DNA of 64,000 nt from Sceloporus undulatus (lineage: Eukaryota; Chordata; Lepidosauria; Squamata; Phrynosomatidae). Where the stretch lies: assembly GCF_019175285.1 (NCBI RefSeq), contig NC_056523.1:179086319-179150318 (forward strand), read 5' to 3'. This document shows positions 1 to 12,255 of the stretch, piece by piece. The stretch's first letter is position 1. Each line of letters begins with the position of its first letter. The notes below the pieces were generated by a model. The model was not told the origin of the DNA and did not search any database. It saw nothing but the letters and a program-made list of their open reading frames with translations. Made by a program: the position numbers and the translations under genes.

Positions 1-83
1 TTACCAAATTATAAAAAGTTAGTGCTTTGTGAGTGAGAGAATGAGCCAGAGTATACATGTGAGAGAGAGCAACAGATTACACA

Positions 84-205
84 AGGTGTAACAGTCAAGA
101 GTGCTAGATGAGAACTATGGAGACCCGGGTTCAAATTTGCACTTGGTCATGAAGGTCCCTGGTTAGCCTTGGGACAGACTCCTGCTTCCTCAGTCCCTCT
201 CCTTC
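84..205 (+). mobile_element. tRNA-headed SINE, diverged head
   Basis: GGAGACCCGGGTTCAAATTT (B box), then CAGACTCCTGCTTCCTCAGT. It is old or truncated, and family membership rests on the B-box context. Confidence 0.45.
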
Positions 206-712
206 CAACACACACAATCTAACCTACCCAGAGTGACCAGACATCCTCCTTTTCTAGAACATGCCCTACATTTCCCCCTTCTGTCCAGGAGGATTTTAAA
301 ATGTCTTCTATTTTGCACATCACGAGGAAGCATGAATTTATATTTACATTAGTGTTTTTAGCTTTTATTTGGTAATGTCCTACAATTCCTTGGTGTGGCA
401 TACATTTTGCATTGTCTTATCCTCCTTTGTGGTTAGGGCATCTAGTCACCATGAATCTACCCACAGGATTATTGTAAAGATAAATAAGGGGAGGACCATG
501 TAGACCACACTGAGCTCCTTGGAGGAAAGGCAGGGAGAAATGCAATGACTCAACTTCTAACATTGACTGGAATTCTCCAGGGGCAGCTCTCCCTCCTCCC
601 CCTTCTAACCTGCAGTGAACCAATGAAAGGAAAAACTGCACTTGTGCAACTTCTACCTTCCTCACAGCTTTTTTAAAAGGAGCAAAATCCTGGGCTCAAT
701 CTATGTTCTTAC

Positions 713-1257
713 CGGCGTGGGGCCTGGCCCAGTGTCGGAAGGGACCAGGCTAGTTGCCAACAGTGCCGAGTTTAAAGCTAGGACAGCCGGAGAGGTGGAA
801 AGTGCTGGGAAGAGCAGGGGCTGTAGAGTTTCAGGGAGGCTGGCAAAGGGCTCCAGCAAGGGCTCTGTCGTTGCCGCTTCCCTTTCACCCTCACATGTTG
901 CCTCTGGCAGGGCCAGCAGTGATGCCAGCAGTCCACTGGGTTGTTGTAGCAAATCCAGACTGGGCAGCACCAGAGGCAACAAGGGCTGTCCCTCTGGCTC
1001 TCCTTGAAGATTGAGCTGGGGAAGTGGAGTCTCTGGGCCCAAAGTCAGCGAGAAAGGGAAGGAGCCCAGCGGGAGAAGTCCAGGAGGTAGAGCGTTCCCA
1101 AAGGGCAGCGTCTGTTCCTGTGCCAAGAAGGGGAAAGGATCGGTGCCTGAGGGCAGTGGGCAGCCCAGGCCCCCACCCTCCATCGTGCTGGTGGCAACAG
1201 CAACAGGGCTGGGTGCTGGAGGGGCTTTGGGGGTCATGGGTGAAGCAGAAGCGGCAC
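713..1257 (-). CDS. MBD6: MBD6 downstream exon, last one inside the window
   Basis: The acceptor GTTCTCTTCCAG is followed by 545 nt encoding [20 protein letters not shown] through a leucine-rich run ([19 protein letters not shown]) to [20 protein letters not shown], ending CCG|GTAAG in phase 0. The [15 protein letters not shown] block is what ties it to MBD6. Exons further 3' are expected to the left of base 1. Confidence 0.88.
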
Positions 1258-4200
1258 CTGGAAGAGAACAAATGCAGAGAGAAGAGGCTGAGAATGAGTA
1301 ACAACACACTGGCCTCAAGGTAGCTTTCCACAGAATGCGCCACTCCATGCTTGCCCCTTCCCCAGGAGGACCTGGACAGAACCTGTATGCTAGAATGGCT
1401 CTGCTTCTGCCACCTGCAGCCACATCCATCTTTACCCAGGAGTGGGTCTAACTCCTTTCAAAGGGACTTTTCTCCTTACATCACCTCTCTTTTTCTCCTT
1501 ACATCACCACTTTGTTTGTCACAGGACTCCTGTAACTGTTTAGGGGGTCTGCAGCAAACAAAATTCCTCCATCCTTACAGTTTCTGAAGCTATGAGGAGC
1601 TTGGGACACAGACACAATGTCCCAGAAATCCTATTTGTGAAGTTTCAGGACTATCACTTGAATCCAGTTCCCAGTGGCAGTTTTTGAGCCCCTTTAGAAC
1701 AGCTCTTGTTCTGACATGATCATGCAGCTCTTTAGTTTCCCCCCTGACTCTTCCTTAAGAGAGTCCAGTCATTTAAACCAGTCCCTGTAACTGTGCTTTG
1801 AACAACAACTTAACCCAGTTGTGTGCCCGTGCCGAGTGTCACCCGGTGCAGGGGAGGGGCGGCAGTGGCGAAAAGGGCACAATACTCTGGCCTTGGGTTT
1901 TCTCCCTAGGGGAGCAGCCAGCAAGGGGGAACATTTGCCCCTCCTGCTCCTCTGGCCCCAGGCCTTCTCCCTGGGAAGAAGCTTGGGGTCAGAGCAGTTG
2001 GCAAGGGTGTGAGTTTGTTTGCCCCTTCTGCCCCAAAGGAGGAGGAGGAGGAGGCCAATTGGGTGTCACCCTTTTTCTGGGTGCCACCCAGTGCAGGCTG
2101 CACACCCTGCATCCCCCCACTACAGACATTCGCCAATGACCACTTTTTTCTTTCCAGGCCCAGAAAAGCTCCATCTGATTCCTTTAGAGGCATTAATTAG
2201 AGGGCATTCCAGACTTATAGATTTCAGACTTCCATGAATTCTAATTTGTTCTGTTCAGATCTTGAGGAAAGTCCTTTTTTGGACTACAACCCCCAGAATC
2301 CCCTCCCCAGTTGACATAGGCACTCACCATGCTGGCTACAAGATTTTGGGAGTGCATCCAAAAAAGAAAATTCTCCAAGTTCTGATTTGGACATTTTTCC
2401 TCCTAAAATCTTGAGGCCCATTAACCACAGCCAAGGGTGTAACAGTGACTTAAGCAAAGAGGATGCTAAGAATGGATCAACAGAGTGCTCTTAAACACAT
2501 GCTCTGCCTAGGAATTTGTAGCTAGGATGAGAACCAAGCTCCCAAGTGCTCCCATATACAAATCTACTCCTCATCCCCTCCCTCCAACACTGTTTTTCTA
2601 TAACATGTTTGGTAAGGGAAAGTACTTTAGTTGTTACTGCTGTTAAGACCATGGGTACTCAAAAGCCTTTGCCAACCCATAGATCCTCACTGCCTACTTT
2701 CTTGTAAGCCTTGATGTAATGGACACACATGCTGGACTTTGGGCAGGGACTCATTCTGTTCAAAGAATAAGCTGTGGGTTGTCTTGGGCTAGCCACTTTC
2801 TGTCAGCCCAACCCTATAAGATTATTGTGAGGATAAGGGCAAAGTTGTGGAACCTGTAGTCCTTGAGGTATGGTGGGATTCCCACTCCCAACATCCCTTG
2901 CCTATGTTGGCTAGGGATGGTGGAGATAAGAGTCCAACTGCATATGGAGTTGGCCCACTTCTGCTTCAGAAGAAGGGGTGGGATAAAAATAATTTATGCA
3001 CCTCTAATTGTGTTTAAAGGAGCAGGGAAGGTCCACTCCCTATCACCACTACTTGTTAGCTGGCAACCTCTAGCACTACTCTATGTGCTTGCTAATACTA
3101 ACTCTGTCTTTCTTCTTTTTTAAAGAGAAGAATCCCAAGATTTTTGTGGGTTTTTCGGGCTATGAGGCCGTGTTGTAGAAGTGTTTATTCCTGACATTTT
3201 GCCAGCAAGGTACATGAGAGACATTGCAGACTGGGTCAGCCAGAAAAAACAGCATTGTTAGAACACATTATAAACCATCTTGGGCATAAAATGCTGTTTG
3301 AAAACACTGAAATTCTGGATCATGTCAACAACTATCAGGTCAGAATGAACAGGGAAGCCACCGAATCCATAAACACCTGAACAACTTCAACAGGAAAGAA
3401 GAAACTTTTAAAGTAAACAAACTTTGGCTACCAGTTCTGAAAAACACCAAAATCAAGACCCAGCAAATGTAATGAAAACCACCCAGGATGAAGAGGTTTC
3501 CCAGCAGACAATGGATCATTAAATAGACCCCCTGAGACCTTGCCATTCAACAACAGAACAATACACAGATTAACATATAAATCACTTCCTCTCAAACAAC
3601 AGTATATATACCCCACTCTCTTCCATGCCAGCATTCTCTGAAGATGCCAGCCACTGATGCTGGTGAAACGTCAGGAATAAACTCTTCTAGAACATGGCCT
3701 CATAGCCCCCCCCCAAAAAAAACCAAAAAAAAAAAAAAAAAGGCCAAGATGCTGCCCATGAAAGCCTGTGACTTCACATAAATCCAAGAACTTGTCAGCA
3801 TCCATCATGGTTCACCAGTCCAAAGTTTTGTTCATGGTTACCAAAGGTGAACTAAATAACAAGGAGTCCAGACAACATTAAATACAGGGATGGGGCATGC
3901 TTGGGAAGACTAAGATTCCAGTGTTGTCCCCCACAGCTACAGACCCAACTGCCTGAAACCCTGGTAAGCCACTGCAAGTGAGGAGAAACCGAGAATTGGT
4001 AAATGTGGCCCTCTAAATATTCTTGAACTGTAACTCCCATCAGCGCTAGCCAACATAGTCAGTAGTTCTGGAAGGATAGGAGACCAGGCATACCCCCCCC
4101 CCCAATTGGTGAAGACAATATTGAACAATGTGATTAAGCTCAGTGGTAGGCAGCTTCCTACATTTGTGTAGAAGTGGGAATTTCTGCTGTTGCAGCTTGC

Positions 4201-7200
4201 CATCAAACAGTGTATGAACTTGGAAAAGTTCCTTTTTTTTACTCCAACTCCTAGAAATCCTCCAGTTGGCATGAATAATGTCTATTGGCCAGGTAAGGTT
4301 TTTTTTAACTTACAAAAAACAGCTTTTACAAATTCTGCTCTTTCGAGAAAAAGAAAAAAATTGCTATCCTTGGCTTCTGCTGGAGAGTTGCCTTTCAATT
4401 GTGGTTTCCAGCCTTTCAACTGCAGTTTCTAGCCCTTCAAAGAGAAGCTTGCTTCTACCAGAGAAATGAGTAAGATTCTAGATCACCTACTAGGTTAAGT
4501 ATACTTAACTAAATAGTATGGCCTAGCTCAACCTCCCTTCTTCCAATGCTGACTTATCAGGCAGCAACCACTGATCTGTTCTGCTAATTAGGATGCAGCA
4601 AACTGAAATTTCCACCCCCTTTTGCAAGCAAGCTTCCCTCCGGGAAGTAAGGCAACATATAAATTATAAATTTAATATAAATTAAACAAACAAATAAATA
4701 ATTCCTCCTTGCTCTGGAGATCACTCACAGGAGTCCGGGGGGTGGGGGGCACATCAGTTCACTGTGCCCTGATAGGAGAACAGACCCCCATTACTCACAG
4801 CAGCAGCTGCCTGGTAAGTCAGGATGTTTCTTCCTATATATTCCTTATACTACTGAATATGTAAGAATCATGACTATGCATCAGCTATGGATGAGGAAGT
4901 CTAGGATACATATTCATAACTGTGATTGTGAATTCCAGCCACATACACACACACGAGTGAACATACCTGTGGGGCCGTGGGATCCGAGAGGAGAGATAGG
5001 AGATTTTGGCTGTGGGGGGCTCCCTGAGATCTGTTCGGAAGACGCTGAGGCCAGCTGCCCAAAGAGACTGAGGAGCTGGCTGTTGAAGTCTTGGAAGGAG
5101 GGCAAAGAGTTGGGGCTGTCGCCAGCAGGGGCCTGAGCCAGTGGGGGAAGGCCTGGTGTTGGGGAACTCACAGGAGGTCCGAGTAGAGTGAACAGGGATG
5201 ACAGTGGCTGTGCTGGAGCTGTGGAATTTGGGGGTCCGTTCTTGGCCTCTCCTACTGGTGGTTGGTCCCGAGGCCGAGGATGTTGGGTCAGTGTCTCTTC
5301 CGGATGGGCGACCCCGGCCTGCCCAGAATGGGAGTCCTTGAGCAGGCGCAAGACAGTGGGGGAGCGGCGCTGTCGCCGAGGCGCCCGCCCACCCACAACA
5401 GAGAGCAGCAGGCGGCTGGGTAAAGTGCTGGCAGCCAGCTCATCAGGACGCCCCCTGCTGGCCAGCTGGGCCTTGGCAGCTGCGCTCAACAAACTGCTGG
5501 CTGGAAAAGAGCCTGGGCCCTGGGGGTGAAGCAGCAGCAGGCCAGGCGGTCCTTTGCCGTCTGGGGCAACTCCTAAGGGCACTGAGGGCAGATTATTGCT
5601 GCTTTGGTTGGTTAAGGCATTGGCCAGGGGCGTTGCATCCAAGGGTTTAGGGGCCGGACGGTGTCCAGAGAGGCCCTGCTCTGAGGAAGCTGAGGAGTGC
5701 CGAGAGCGCTGTGGGGAGGGTTCAGCGCTGCCTGCTGGCGAAGAAACCACGGAGAGGCTGGTGGGGGCGGGCGAGGCCACAGTGCAAGCCTGCGAACCCA
5801 AGGGCACAACCAGGCGGCTGCTCCAGGGGCCTCCACCCTCCTGACTAGGCACCACCTCATCTGGTGGAGGGAAGAGAAGACCACCTGAAAGGTACGGCCG
5901 GGATGGAGCATCTGGGAGGGCTTTGTTGTGCAGGAAGGAACCCCCAGAAGCATTCAGTTCAGCGGGGAAAGACGGACGGGTGTTGCCGTTGGTATTGGCA
6001 GTAAATAGGCAGCCTGGGAAGACATCCCCAAAGAGAGCATTGTGATGGCGTGGAAAGGAGGAGCTCTGGCTGGACCATGCATTGCCACAGCGATCAGAGG
6101 GAGACTGTGAGTAGAGTTCTGGGCCCTTAGCCTTGGTGGGAAGAGTTTGCTGAGGACGACCGCTAGGTCCTGGCATCGTTGCGTGGGGTGGCTGGTTAAG
6201 CCCGGTTCCTTTAAAGACACATGAAGTTTGTTAACTCACAAAGAGGAAGGCAACAGGACACAGCTCTAAAGTTATGGTGGAGAATCTGTAGTGCTCCCTT
6301 ATAAACTGCACTGCCTTGGAAATGAATTGGGAAATGGTACTTTTTTCATATTACAACTCCTAGAACCCCCCAACATTCCTAACATTGTGGGAACTATCAT
6401 TCAAAAAACTAAGGCGGGATACAGACCGCCCAAAAAGGGCGGTCTGCTGCCACCTCCTTTTCTGCCAGCGGGAAGCCGCAGTGGAAAAAGAACCTGCAAA
6501 AAGCACACTATGATGGGATTTTCTGAGACTCACCCAAGAGCATCCAGTAGGTTTCATTCAAACCCTGGTCTCTAAAACTGTAGTCTAACACTCAACCCAC
6601 TACACCACACTGGCTCTAAGGGGTCAGCACAGTGTGGTCTAAAAGCCAGTTTTTGTAGAATTCTTAGTGGTCAACATCATTTTTATATTTTGAAAACTGA
6701 CATTATAGGGCATCACCAAAATTGAGTAGCAAATGGTCAGTGGGAAAATGACCATTTTCTAAATGCACAAAAATTAATGGGACACATTGACAACATTATA
6801 GTCAATTTTAATTAATATTATTCATTATTTTACTAAAATATTTATACTGCAACCCAGTAGCCCATGATCTTAGGGTTGGTACACACAAAAATCAGTGTAG
6901 AACCATCTAAAACGGTATGGAACACTTCAAACAATCCAAAAGCATTACAGTTCAATATCATGAAACGGCTTTTATCTTGCTAGTAAATAGTTTTGGAGTT
7001 CCCAGGTCAGAATTTTCTTTTCTTTTTTTTTTTTTTTAACATTTTTAAAAATTTATTTATATCGCTTAACCATATACAAATTCCATTTTTCCCCAAATTG
7101 GTCCCGCAGATCCCTCTGTAACATATTGAGACATCAGCGTAAAAAGGACAACAAATAAAGAAAAGCTCGAAAACAAACAAACAAACAAAAGGACAGAGTC

Positions 7201-10200
7201 GGGCCACCAGCATCATTCCTTAATCATTAATCACATAAACCTAGAATATATGGTCAGAATTTTGTGTAGCTTTGATTTGAAACTGGTGTGTACAAGCTAT
7301 AAGTGATGTAGAAATATATCAACATCTCTTTTTTTAAAAATATATTTATTGGCTTTAACACAAACAAACCATTTCTCAGCAATATAAACAACATACAGGA
7401 AAAGCAGAATAAAACAGAAAAGAGCAAAAGAAATAAGATAAAAGAAAAAGTTATACATATATTAAAATACACACACACACACACACACACAATAACTATA
7501 CTAAAACTACTCTCCACTAAACTAAATTAACACAACAATACAGCACATTTCTAAAACATTAAACTATTACAGTTAGTACAATCTGACCAAACACTGACTG
7601 AAACACAAATGAATTCTGCCTCCTAAATTGTAATGAAAAAACCCCAGTTAATAAAACAAAACATGCTATTCTACCATTATAGATTTAACTAAGTTCTACT
7701 TGCTAGAATTACTAATAATCATAACCATAAATAATTACAACTTTAGAATTCTTACTGCACAAAAAAATCAAACCATTTTGAAATTTTCATAAAGTCTTCA
7801 ATTGGTTTATCATAAAATTCACATCAATTTGGCAACCTGGGCAAATTCCAAATTGGGTGTTATGTATTTATGTGTTATCCTCTTGACATTTTTTATATTG
7901 CCTCTGAAAAAGGACTAAAGAGCATGATGGGAAAATATAGTTACCTGGACCTAGATGGGGCAGGCTCAGCGGTCCGTGGCTCTCCATACTACGATAGAGT
8001 GTTGCCATTGCCACAATTTTCCGTCGGTGGTTGCACAGCTTGGTCATGTCCTCATCCCCCTTGGTGCATTCGCTTCCCATCACCATGGCAGCTGGGTCGA
8101 AGTTGAAAACCTGAATGTAATCAGGAAAGATGGAAAAACTGACCATTTGCCCTTCACAGACCTGGGGAACAAGGGTGATGAAAGAGATGGGTTTGGAAGT
8201 CAACCATTTTTCAGTCTTGAGTTCAAAATAGGGTTGCAGGTGAATGTCAGAGGTGAAGAGCTATTTCCTCATCCTTCCCACTTAGTCACACAAGCAGTTT
8301 CTGCAAAGGCAGAGCAATTCTATGCTTGGTTTTCATGAGAAAGCTCCACTGATTTCAATGGGAGTCACTTCCACCAAGTGTACACAAACTATATCATCCT
8401 AAAGCGATTATATACTGTTCTGTCCAAATGACACTCAGTACTAAAAATAATACATAATCTAATGTTTATGTTATATAAACTATAATACATAAACTAATGT
8501 TTTGAAGTTGAATCAGAGCAAGAAATAATTTTTGTTTCCCATACTTCCTTTGCAAGACTCTGAACCCAAAAGGTCAGGCTTTCTTTCAGCATTCTTCTTT
8601 ATTTCTGAAAATCCCTGAACTCAGATTTTTGGTGTGAGGAAGTTCTGGCACGCATGGAGAACTGCCAGCTGAATATAATGAAACAGATAATTTCATAAAA
8701 GATGGTATCCTTAACAGATTCCAGGTGCCACAGGGGGCTGGCATCCCCCCAAGGGGGAATCTCCAGGTGTGGTGGAATACAAATCCCAACATCCACAGTT
8801 AGCATGCTAGCTGAATTCAATAGGAGCTATATTCCAATACACCCAGAAGGCACTCAGCTGAGAGAGACTGGAATGGGAAGAAGCATTTTCTCTTAAAGTA
8901 TGTTGGGCCAAAGCCAATTGGTGCTTCTGTGTGTTTATTTATGTATTATATTTTAATCCCACTCTTCCTCCAAGGAGCTCACAGGTAAACACACATGAAA
9001 CTTGCCCATGTTATCTGTACAAAAACCCCATGAGAGAGGAGAGGCTGAGATTCATAACCAAAATCTAATCCTAATTTCACATATGCACTGATGGGATTTT
9101 AGGTGGCAGTGAGTGAGCAAGAACAAATATTCTGTGCTTCACATTCACAATGAGAATGTCTATTTAGTACATGAAAGGCAAAAATGCCACGTTTGGAATA
9201 ATTAGAAAAAGAATTAAAATGAAAACTGTCCATGTGTTATTGTTGTGCAATGATACAAGTCAAGCTTGGAATATTGTGTACGGTTCCTTTCACCAGACAT
9301 TGTCAAAAAGAACACTGTCCAGGTGCAGAAACTGACAAGAGAAAGGGCCAAAGGCTTAGAGCAAGTTCTCTTCTACCATGTTTGACATTATTTAATTAAG
9401 AGGAAAAAGTGGGTAAGGGGAAACATGAGAGGTGTATATAAAATTATATACACAGTGGAGAAAGTGAATTGGGAGAAGCTTTTCCCTCTTTATAATTCTA
9501 CACACACAGACACACAGGGTCATCCATTGACGCTGAATTCAAGAGACAGAAGGAGGTATATATATGCACAATGCATATTTAAAACTATGGGTATGTTCTA
9601 TGACTGGACACTACAAAAGCCTTTGTCCCTCCATGTGCTGTGAATTTCAGCTCCCACAAGCCCTGTCTAGCATGGTTAATGCTAAAGGATTGAGAGATTT
9701 GAAGTGCATCTACAAGGATGAAGGCTTCCTACCTTGTTGTCGGATGCATTTTTGAATCATACACAATGAGGGCCAATCCCAGTCATGGAAGGGTGCATGA
9801 AAGGGAGTGGCACTGAGAAACCTCTCTTCTTCCCACAGAACTCTTTGCAACATGCTGGGTGAGGGGGTCCTTGGCAGGCAGATATAAGATTCCTTAAAGG
9901 TGGAGAAATTGAAGCCACTGCTTTGAGCAGAACTAAAAATGTGTTGATGGCAGAAAAGAGTTTATGGTGCTGATGAACTGCACACTCTGACCCCATCCAA
10001 GCCACACAAACATGTTCCTTTCCAAAATAGCTGCCAATGGCTGGTGCAGTGAACGAGTCCTTGCTCATGGATCTAACATGCTGTTCTTCAAATTAAAGGG
10101 CAGCTTTTGGCAGAACTTTAGAGCCAGGGTTTTTTGTAGTCCTAGGATAAGAGCTGGCTGACCCTTTCAAGTCATTCCAAGACCATCCTTTCTCCCCATG

Positions 10201-12231
10201 GTAGAAAACACGTTGTTGTATGGATTCTGTGCAAACTTGTATGACTGTACAAATTAAGCAAGTAGACCTCACTTCTCTTAGTTTTTCTAATTTATTCTCA
10301 AATCTGGTGAGAAAAACCCCAGACCTTTTGCATATGCCATTCTGGTTTTGCTCATAATGATGGGGAGTAACAAGGAGCACAAACCATTAGAAAAGCGATA
10401 TCCACAAACCATTAGAAATGTTATCTGCCATCCTTCCATCCTCTGAGGATCCATCAACACATTGGCCTAATATCTAAACATGTATTTGCAACCACAAGGG
10501 CTAAAAACTTGATGAGAATGGTGGGAACTGAGATTTCCAGAAAGTAGAGCATAGTGACCATTGCAAAATCTAGGCATTTTTAGCAGTGATACAAAACACA
10601 GTATCTACGTGGGTTCAAAACACACTACAGAAATAATCCAATCAGAGATTGCTTTAACTGCCCTGGGTCAGTGCTAGGGAATCCTGGGAATTGTAGTTTA
10701 TTGTGGCACGAGAGCTCTGTGACAGAGAAGGCTAAATGTCTCACAAAACTACTGTTCCTAGAATTCTCTAGCACTGAGCCAGGGCAGTTTTGAACCATAG
10801 AGTTCCCATATCTAAGTATCCCAGTAACATGCTCATCTAGTCCTTGAAAAAAACCTCCACGTCAAAAGGTTCCAAGACATGGTAAACTACTACTGGGTGA
10901 GCTGTTTATCCAGGAAAGAACTTACATCCAAATGTCCAACCCCACAATGGTGTTAACAGAACCAGGGATTGCAAGGTTAAAGGGCCAGATTAGAAATAAA
11001 AAAAACATGAAATCTGTCACTTTGCTTGAACACTGGTGTTCTGGAACCCCAGCTGGAGATCTGTTAGCAATGGAGGTTGGATAGAACTCAGCAACTGGGA
11101 ATTATCCTAACTGCAATGAAAAGAATTTCATAATGACCTGATCTTGCATAAGCAGTAATGGGCCACTAGTTGAACATGCTTGCAAGTGGATTTGCGGAGC
11201 TATTCAAAGAAGTAACTTTTCTTAGCTCTGGTCTGGATTTGACTCAAAGGCTGGCAACCATCTCTACCATACTCATAACTGAAACCTCATCATCTCTTAT
11301 CTCTTTGATAGTTTCTTATGTATGTGAAAGTAATCAATATATATAATAACTTTCACATTTCAGTTTTCAGGGCTAAATATATATACACATGGATGTTTAT
11401 GGCAAAAGCCTCTCAAAACTGTGGAATGAACCACACCCATCACATGAGGGATGCAGCCTCAGTGAATTTATCTTGTCTTTTTGAGAGGCAAAATGGGAGA
11501 CAGGAGGGAGAGTGGGTTCATTGCAAGTCTAGGGTCCTCACCAGCACTAACTTTTGACACTCTCTGGAAATAAAGGGAAAATCTATTGCTCAATGGCAGA
11601 GCATCTGCTTTACATGCAAGAGGTCCTGGGTATAACCCCATCATTTTATTTACATTTCATTTGTATGCTGCCTTTCTCCTAGAAGGGACCCATCTCCAGA
11701 TAAGGACAAGTAAGATGCCATTCTGAAAATTTAAGAGAGCTACTGCCAGGCAAGATGGACCAGTGATCTGACCTTGTGCATGTTTCTGTTTTTCTTCTAT
11801 CTGCCTCTGTTTTCCTCTACTTCTAGAGATTCCCACTGCTTGGCCAAAGTGGGGCAATCTCTAGTCTGGAGTCAAACATCAGTGCCAGGCATAAATTAAG
11901 TTTCTCTCCAAAGCCTTGTACCTTATGCACATTGAGGGGACACTCCAGGCCACACTTGCAAGTGCCGTCTGCCAGCAGGTACGCACGAGTCTGCTCCAAC
12001 GAAGCCAGGCTTGTGCCACTAGGACTAAGAGAAAGAAGGGAAGGAGGATTAGGAGTACCAATACCGGGGAAGAAGGGAAGGCCAAGGATGGGTCTGGGTG
12101 GAAGGGCACATGGCTTACCTGATATAGCGCACTTCTCCCTCCTCCACCCTGCGCTGCCAGCCCACAGGCACAGGTGTGACTGCCGGGCGCCCACCTCGAT
12201 CCACACCTGAGCAATCATCGCCGCCATTCAT
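713..12231 (-). CDS. MBD6: Methyl-CpG-binding domain protein 6, 3' part missing
   Basis: Five coding exons join in phase on the minus strand: 12231-12119, 12024-11922, 8110-7945, 6208-4967 and 1257-713. They give 723 codons; human MBD6 is about 1000 residues, so the C-terminal exons lie beyond the left edge. The start reads MNGGDDCSG, close to human MNGGNESSG. Residues about 20-80 are the MBD fold ([45 protein letters not shown]). The rest is a proline- and serine-rich tail including [12 protein letters not shown] and [15 protein letters not shown], both familiar from mammalian MBD6. In the known family, MBD5 and MBD6 are nuclear, do not select methylated DNA, and bind the BAP1 PR-DUB H2A deubiquitinase through the MBD. 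All internal junctions have GT-AG ends and matching phases. The gene diverges from DDIT3. Confidence 0.95.
1258..4966. other. MBD6 intron
   Basis: Holds the Penelope-like fragment and two small hAT-like scraps (about 2280-2350: GACTACAACCCCCAGAATCC; about 3960-4080: ACTGTAACTCCCATCAGCGC). A GC-rich stretch at 1800-2120 contains GTGTCACCCGGTGCAGGG and, again, GGTGCCACCCAGTGCAGGC, probably an unclassified repeat. Elsewhere nothing recognised. Confidence 0.5.
3140..3715 (+). mobile_element. Penelope-like element, 3' fragment with inverted ends
   Basis: The motif TCAGGAATAAACTCTTCTAG near 3670 recurs inverted near 3180 (TTTATTCCTGAC), giving the inverted terminal arrangement seen in Penelope elements. 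The interior resembles the C-terminal coding region, with a conserved NNFNRKEE-type patch. It is degenerate and ends in an A-rich tract. MBD6 intron. Confidence 0.6.
4967..6208 (-). CDS. MBD6: MBD6 large proline/serine-rich exon
   Basis: This 1242-nt exon is open throughout and starts after TTTAAAG with GA, completing a Gly codon, then [20 protein letters not shown]. It is low in hydrophobic residues and rich in Pro, Ser and Gly, as in mammalian MBD6, with the recognisable patch [13 protein letters not shown]. It ends at a CACAG|GTATG donor in phase 1. The ATG at 6176 is internal and is not the protein start. No folded domain is visible in it; in the family this region is predicted to be disordered. 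Confidence 0.9.
6538..6620 (-). mobile_element. tRNA-headed SINE, head fragment
   Basis: CATTCAAACCCTGGTCTC (B box reverse complement) and CTACACCACACTGGCTCT; only the head is present. MBD6 intron. Confidence 0.65.
7471..7491. repeat. (AC)n microsatellite
   Basis: About ten CA units in an AT-rich part of an MBD6 intron. Other short arrays: (AC)n-(AT)n 24200-24232, (GAT)n 22649-22668 and 29923-29937, (AAC)n 22378-22396, (AAAT)n 51388-51408. Confidence 0.9.
7945..8110 (-). CDS. MBD6: MBD6 third coding exon (end of MBD)
   Basis: The exon begins [19 protein letters not shown] and continues [20 protein letters not shown], matching the conserved end of the MBD in MBD5/6. The acceptor is TTACATTCAG and the donor CCAG|GTAACT. 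It is 166 nt, leaving one base that pairs with the GA opening the next exon. Confidence 0.94.
8932..9065 (-). repeat. Minus-strand LINE tail fragment
   Basis: TTTATTTATGTATTATATTT, then TCCCACTCTTCCTCCAAGGA and CATGTTATCTGTACAAAAAC; a similar short piece is at 11643-11702. MBD6 intron. Confidence 0.45.
10611..10799. mobile_element. Foldback MITE copy
   Basis: TTCAAAACACACTACAGAAA at left, GCACTGAGCCAGGGCAGTTT at right, with TCCTGGGAATTGTAGTTT in the middle. Right terminus shortened. MBD6 intron. Confidence 0.78.
11578..11640 (+). mobile_element. tRNA-derived SINE head, second family
   Basis: GCTCAATGGCAGAGCATCTG and CAAGAGGTCCTGGGTATAAC resemble A and B boxes of a tRNA-derived SINE found widely in squamates. 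It does not fold into a full cloverleaf with a paired acceptor stem by eye. Confidence 0.5.
11922..12024 (-). CDS. MBD6: MBD6 second coding exon (MBD core)
   Basis: This exon reads [20 protein letters not shown] and then [15 protein letters not shown], nearly identical to human. It is bounded by TTTCTCTTAG and an AAG|GTACAA donor. It is 103 nt long and ends in phase 0. The longer open frame across this stretch reads through the intron and is not the protein. Confidence 0.94.
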
Positions 12232-12255
12232 TGTGCTCCCTCAGCGCTTGGGCAC
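12119..12255 (-). CDS. MBD6: MBD6 first coding exon with 24 nt of 5' UTR
   Basis: The acceptor (TTTCTTTCAG) lies just above 12255, and the leader GTGCCCAAGCGCTGAGGGAG precedes the ATG at 12231-12229. The 37 codons plus 2 nt encode [16 protein letters not shown] and the first strand of the MBD, ending GEVRYI before an AG|GTAAG donor. The acceptor upstream of the ATG shows that at least one noncoding exon lies further upstream, at higher coordinates. Confidence 0.93.

Larger units (their letters stand above)
6209..7944. other. MBD6 intron, AT-rich 3' half
   Basis: A GC-rich scrap at 6411-6490 (AGACCGCCC / GGGCGGTCT palindrome) and the SINE head are followed by 1.3 kb of AT-rich sequence. Two T/A-rich starts (7020 and 7328: TTATTTATAT; TATATTTATTGGCTTTAAC) look like reversed LINE tails that I cannot classify. 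Confidence 0.4.
8111..11921. other. MBD6 intron
   Basis: Apart from the LINE tail near 8.9 kb, the foldback MITE at 10.6 kb and the SINE head at 11.6 kb, I see no recognisable element or exon. Confidence 0.5.

Noticed and set aside
11578-11640. A tRNA gene
   Set aside because: A- and B-box-like words are present but no paired acceptor stem or CCA-side context; it fits a SINE head better.
11823-12227. 134-codon frame over the MBD region
   Set aside because: It includes one true MBD6 exon in frame but reads through the intron. The real start and first exon are in another frame, shown by conserved MNGG and GT-AG sites.
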